In this document: positions 7,550 to 13,800 of the stretch, piece after piece
Position numbering within the stretch: the first letter of the stretch is position 1
Layout: every line of letters starts with the position of its first letter
Source of the DNA: JAJYSO01 sp964495935
Lineage (GTDB): Bacteria > Bacteroidota > Bacteroidia > Flavobacteriales > Flavobacteriaceae
DNA: 16,424 nt
Assembly: GCA_964495935.1 (NCBI GenBank)
Contig: CAZBXQ010000068.1
Span: forward strand, 1-16,424
Reading direction: 5' to 3'
Translations under genes and position numbers: made by a program
The notes under the pieces: generated by a model
Seen by the model: the letters and a program-made list of their open reading frames with translations, nothing else
The model's database searches: none
What the model was told of the DNA's origin: nothing

Positions 7550-7864
7550 ATGATTAGAAAATTACTTGAGTTTGTTAATGCGATCATTATTTTAATTTCT
7601 CTTTTTAAGAGAAAAGTACACATTGTGATATGCGTTATTATTTCTAACGAACTGTTTTCAATTGGAAGAGATAAACTTGTGTCTTTGAAGTGTCAATTTA
7701 TACTTCTGTTGGGGAGGGCAGTCACTCTTTTTTTCTGTCTGAACAAGCGTATTTTACCTATTCAAATAATAGATTTTTTACAGTTTTTTCCGAAGAACAA
7801 TAACCGGATTAAGCTGATCCACCTTTCAATTATCGATACCAACCCTTATAGATCAATATCATGA
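7550..7864 (+). CDS. Doubtful 104-codon ORF in the leader of the giant gene
   Basis: The predicted peptide is rich in Ile, Leu, Phe and Lys, with two hydrophobic stretches (about residues 9-18 and 51-64), and resembles no family I know. That composition is what A+T-rich non-coding DNA gives in any open frame. Its stop TGA (7862-7864) overlaps the ATG at 7861 of the giant gene in an ATGA arrangement, which could couple translation if the ORF were real. No ribosome binding site is visible. I consider it more likely untranslated leader than a gene. Confidence 0.15.
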   Translation: MIRKLLEFVNAIIILISLFKRKVHIVICVIISNELFSIGRDKLVSLKCQFILLLGRAVTLFFCLNKRILPIQIIDFLQFFPKNNNRIKLIHLSIIDTNPYRSIS

Positions 7865-10800
7865 TGTCTAAAACAGATCAATTTCAAACTCCCGGATGGT
7901 TTAAGGGACTCCTGTTTGCTTTTATAATGCTAAGTCTTACTTGCGGAAATAGCTGGGCGCAGGATAAGGAATATGCTTCAAGCTACTATGACAACAGTAA
8001 TGTGGATGATCCTGGTAATGCAATAGATGGGGATGAAACGACTAAGGCTACATTGAGGGCACACCCAGGAGCTTTTAGGATAGGTAAGAAGAGTGGTTCT
8101 TTAGGATTAGAATTTTCAGACCCTATCCCTGCCAACAAGAATACATTTGTGAAAATTAATGCAGGCGAGACCGATATTTTAGAGAGATTGCTTGGAGGGA
8201 GTATAGGTAATCTTCTTACAGATCTTTTAAATGATTTATTGTTAGGAAGCCATTCATTTGAAATAGGTGCTTATGATGGAAATAATGAACTTTATTCTGC
8301 TATATCAAACAATGGCTTCGGAGACCAACGTATAAAACTGATACAAAATGCGGACGGGGATTATATGTTTATGTTGAGGCTTGATCAGGAGTACAATAGA
8401 ATAAAACTGAATAACTCCAGCAATGCCTTATTAGGTGTGACAGGAGATAAGAAATTTGATGTTTTTGATGCTTTCTACTATACTGATGTCGGAGCAGATT
8501 GTGGTTATCCAATAGGAACCTCCTTTGATGGATCGGGTTTGGATTTAAGCCTTTTAAACCTTGGTGATCAGCATTTGAATAGAGCTATTGATCAAGATAC
8601 TACCTCTTATGCAACTTTAAGTAATACTTCTCTTTTAGGGTTGAATATAGCGACCAGTTTATCACAATATTTTTATTTCCCTACAACATCGGCTGAAACG
8701 GCTACTCTTAACACCAAAATAGCGATAGCGTCCAATGGAGTTTTGAATCTCGACTTATTGGGGAATGTAGAAGTAGTCTTTTATGATGGAGAAGAGGTGG
8801 TTTATGAACGTTCTTTAGAGGCAAGCCTTCTTGGGAGAACGGAGGCTTTGGGATTACTACAAAACGGAGACCCGGTGACACTGACGTTTGCGCCCGGAAG
8901 TTCTTTTGATCGAGTAGAATTCCGAATGGATTCTCCGCTAAACGTGAATTTAATCGATGCAGCTTTCCGGATTTACGATGTCCAGCGTTATGATGATGCG
9001 TTGAGCTGCCCGAATCCTGAGATCGCGGAAGTTCCTGATCCAACCGAGGATCCCTTTGATATAGCATCTTGTTCTACGGATCTGATTGATTTTGAAAATG
9101 TCGATTTTGCGCAGCGAGCCGTAGATGGCAATAATGAATCTTATGCTACTCTATACGCCAGTTCCGGACAAATACTTGGAAGTGGCCCTGTAACCGGTTT
9201 TATCGAGATGGGATTAGGAGAAACCTTACCGGCCAATAAAACAACCTATGTCCGTATTGGCTATGATAAAGATGTGTTAGATCGTTTGTTGGGGGGAAGT
9301 CTTGGAAAATTAGTGGGTGATTTAGCCAATGATTTCTTGTTGGGAAATCAATATATTCAAGTTGAAGCCAAGAATGGAAATACCACGGTTTTAGATGAAA
9401 ACAGTTCACATGCTTTTGAAGGGCAAGCAGACGGAGTAGTAACCATTGTAGAAGATAAAATCGGGCGGTATTATATAGCCATTACCCCGGATAGTGAATA
9501 TGACCGGATCCGGATTACCAATCATGTTGGTGCCGCGTTACCAGTAGGGAAAACGTCAACTTTAGATGTGTATAATGCCTGTTTTGAAACCGGCAACGAC
9601 AGTTGTTTTCCGGCTAATTTTACCTCGTATAAAGGAAATGGAATAAATCTGTCTGTAGGCGATCTGTCTGAAGTGGGAGTGAAAGATCCCTATAAAGCGA
9701 TTAGTGATAACTCTTCCGAATATTCCGAGATCAACTTGGGTGTTGTGGGAGTTTTAAGTGATGTGTATCAAACCATTTATTTTAATCAGCCCTCACAGGC
9801 GGGAGATCATGTACAAATTCGGCTGATGGTGGAACCTTCTTCTACGCTAAGCGCAGATATTTTAGGAGCTTATAAAATAAAGTTTTATAACGGAAAAGAA
9901 CAGGTGGGTCCGGACTATAATTTGCAAGACTATGCGTTGATTAACAATCTCGATGTATTGGCACTGTTCAATTCCGGAGGAACGGTGACCTTAGATTTTG
10001 AACCGGACGGTACTTTTGATCGGGTCGATATCGGTGCGGAATCTGTAGTTCAATTAAACGTAGATGCAGAGCCGTTACGAGTATATAGTGTCAACCGTTA
10101 TGGTGATGATTGTCCATTGACCATTACTGAGTCCCCTTTTGAAGATAGTGCCTCTTGTATTGCCGAGTTAATCGATTCCAAAAATGCCGATGAAGTGCAA
10201 AACCTTTTTGACGAGGACTTTGATAGTTTTGCCACGCTAAAATCCGGAGCCGGATTCCTTTTAGGTTTAGGAAATAAACATGAAGGTTATGTAGAGATGG
10301 GGTATGGGCAGATGATGGATGCGGGAACCACTTCCTATATCCGTATTGACTTTGATGATAATATATTAGATGCTTTGGTGAGTGGAACCTTAGGAGATAT
10401 AGCAGCCGATTTAGTTGATGGGTTGGTTTTAGGAAATCATTATTTTAAAGTAGATGTAAAAAATGATGATGAAACTGTTTTAAGCGGTTCGAGTAAAAAA
10501 GACGGATCCGGAGCCACTGATCAAATCCGAATTGTTCAGGATGCCTTAGGTCGTTATTATATTGCGGTAACTCCGGACGAGGAGTATAACCGTATTCGAG
10601 TGACAGATTATACGGAGAGTTTAGTAGGAGCAACAGCCCCACCCAATACCATGAACGTCTATGGGATGTGTACAGAATTAAGTACAAATGCTTGTTTACC
10701 GGCTTTTGCGACTTCCTTTGAATATTCCGGATTAAATCTGGGGGTAGATCCCATTGGTGCTGCCGGAGTAACCAATCCTGAATATGTTTTAGATGGTAAT

Positions 10801-13800
10801 ACCCAACATTATTCCGAAATTGGTAACGGTACTTTGGGAGTGGGTGCCTCTACCAAACAATGGATTTTCTTTAATACTGTTTCCGAAGCGGATGATATTG
10901 CTCGCATTAAACTTAAAACGGAGGGAGGAAGCGTAAATCTTGATTTGTTGGGAAGCATAGAAATTAAAGCCTATTTAGGGAATGATGAAGTAGCCTTGTT
11001 AGACTGGCAAAATGGGATTGTTCATGGAGTAAACGTCTTAGATTTACTATCAAATGGTGAATTAGTTGAAATTCCTTTTATACCGGGTACGGCATTTGAT
11101 CGTATTAGTGTAGGAATAAAAACTTTAGTAGATGGCTCTGTCTTCCCGCCCATTCATTTGTATGCAGTAGAACGCTGTGTGGAGGATTTGTTGTTGCCGG
11201 AATTGTCAGTAGAAAAAGAAGGAATATATGATAAAGTAAGTGGACAGGTAACCTATACGATTACCGTCACCAATAATGGTAATGTTGATTTAACCGATAT
11301 TGTCGTCAATGACGATAAAGTCGGGTTAAACAAAACGATCGATTTAGCTGCTGGAGATGAAGATACCTTTGAGGTAATCTATACACCGACGGAGGATGAA
11401 ATCGAAGAAGGCGAAGTAGAAAATACGGTAACGGTCAGTGCGCCGGATCCCAACGATCCCGATGGCGATCCGATTGAGGATAAAGATACGATCACCACTC
11501 CGGTTACAGATCAAGATGCTCCTTCATTATTGGTAGAAAAAGAAGGAACATTTAATAGTGCTACCGGGGAAGTCAGCTATACGATTACCGTCACCAATAA
11601 TGGAAATATTGATTTAACCGATATTGTCGTCAATGATGATAAAGTCGGTTTAAATAAAACGATCGACTTAGCCGCCGGTGACACTCAAACCTTTACTCAG
11701 ACTTATACGCCCAGTGAAGATGAGATCGCAGAAGGCGAAGTAGAGAACACGGTAACGGTCAGTGCACCGGATCCCAACGATCCCGGTAGCGATCCAATCG
11801 AGGATAAGGATACGATTACGACCAATGTCACGGAAAAAGATGCTCCTTCCTTATCAGTGGAAAAAGAAGGAACCTATAACCGTGCGACGGGCGAAGTCAG
11901 CTATACCATCACCGTCACCAATAATGGAAATATTGATTTAACCGATATTATAGTCAATGATGATAAGGTCGGTTTAAACGAAACGATTGACTTGGCTACC
12001 GGAGATGAAGAGACCTTTGAGGTAACCTATGAACCTACCGAGGATGAGATCGCAGAAGGCGAAGTAGAAAATACGGTAACGGTCAGTGCACCGGATCCCA
12101 ACGATCCTGATGGGGATCCGATCGAAGATAAGGACACGATCACCACTCCGGTTACAGATCAAGATGCACCCTCATTATTAGTAGAAAAAGAAGGAACATT
12201 TAATAGTGCCACTGGGGAAGTAAGTTATATGATTACGGTCACCAATAACGGAAATATCGACTTAACCGATATTGTCGTCAATGATGATAAGGTCGGTTTA
12301 AACGAAACGATTGACTTGGCTACCGGAGATGAAGAGACCTTTGAGGTAACCTATGAACCTACCGAGGATGAGATTGCAGAAGGCGAAGTAGAGAACACAG
12401 TAACAGTCAGCGCACCGGATCCCAACGATCCCGATGGCGATCCAATCGAGGATAAAGATACCATCACCACTCCGGTTACGGAGCAAGATCAAGATGCTCC
12501 TTCGTTATTAGTCGAAAAAGAAGGAACCTATAACCGTGCGACTGGGGAAGTAACCTATACGATTACGGTTACCAATAATGGAAATATTGATTTAACCGAT
12601 ATTATAGTCAATGATGATAAGGTCGGTTTAAATAAAACAATCGACTTAGCTGCCGGAGATGAAGAGACCTTTGAGGTAACTTATACACCGACGGAAGATG
12701 AAATCGCAGAAGGCGAAGTAGAGAACACAGTAACGGTCAGTGCACCGGATCCCAACGATCCTGATGGGGATCCAATCGAGGATAAGGATACGATTACGAC
12801 TGATGTCACGGAAAAAGATGCTCCCTCGTTATTAGTAGAAAAAGAAGGAACCTATAACCGTGCCACCGGGGAAGTCAGCTATACGATTACGGTTACCAAT
12901 AATGGTAATGTTGATTTAACCGATATTGTCGTCAATGATGATAAAGTCGGTTTAAACGAAACGATCGACTTGGCTACCGGAGATGAAGAGACCTTTACTC
13001 AAACTTATATACCCAGTGCAGAAGAGATCGCAGAAGGCGAAGTAGAAAATACGGTAACGGTCAGGGCGCCGGATCCCAACGATCCTGATGGGGATCCGAT
13101 CGAGGATAAAGACACCATCACCACTCCGGTTACAGATCAAGATGCACCCTCATTATTAGTCGAAAAAGAAGGAACCTATAACCGTGCCACCGGGGAAGTC
13201 AGCTATACGATTACGGTTACCAATAATGGTAATATTGATTTAACCGATATTGTCGTCAATGACGATAAAGTCGGATTAAATGAAACGATCGATTTGGCTG
13301 CCGGAGATGAAGAGACCTTTACTCAAACTTATATACCCAGTGCGGAAGAGATCGCAGAAGGCGAAGTAGAAAATACGGTAACGGTCAGTGCACCGGACCC
13401 CAACGATCCTGAGGGAGATCCGATAGAGGATAAAGATACGATCATCACTCCGGTTACAGATCAAGATGCTCCCTCGTTATTAGTAGAAAAAGAAGGAACC
13501 TATAACCGTACGACGGGAGAAGTCAGTTATACGATTACGGTTACCAATAATGGTAATATTGATTTAACCGATATTGTCGTCAATGATGATAAAGTCGGAT
13601 TAAATGAAACGATCGATTTGGCTGTCGGCGACACTCAAACCTTTACTCAAACTTATATACCCAATGCAGAAGAGATTACGGAAGGTGAAGTAGAGAACAC
13701 GGTAACGGTCAGTGCACCGGATCCCAACGATCCTGATGGGGATCCGATCGAGGATAAAGATACCATCACCACTCCGGTTACGGAGCAAGATCAAGATGCT

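Noticed and set aside
11974..13794. Five minus-strand ORFs of 62-64 codons in the repeat array
   Set aside because: They recur at the same phase in successive 324-bp units and are simply the reverse complement of the repeat coding sequence, so they are shadows of the + strand gene.
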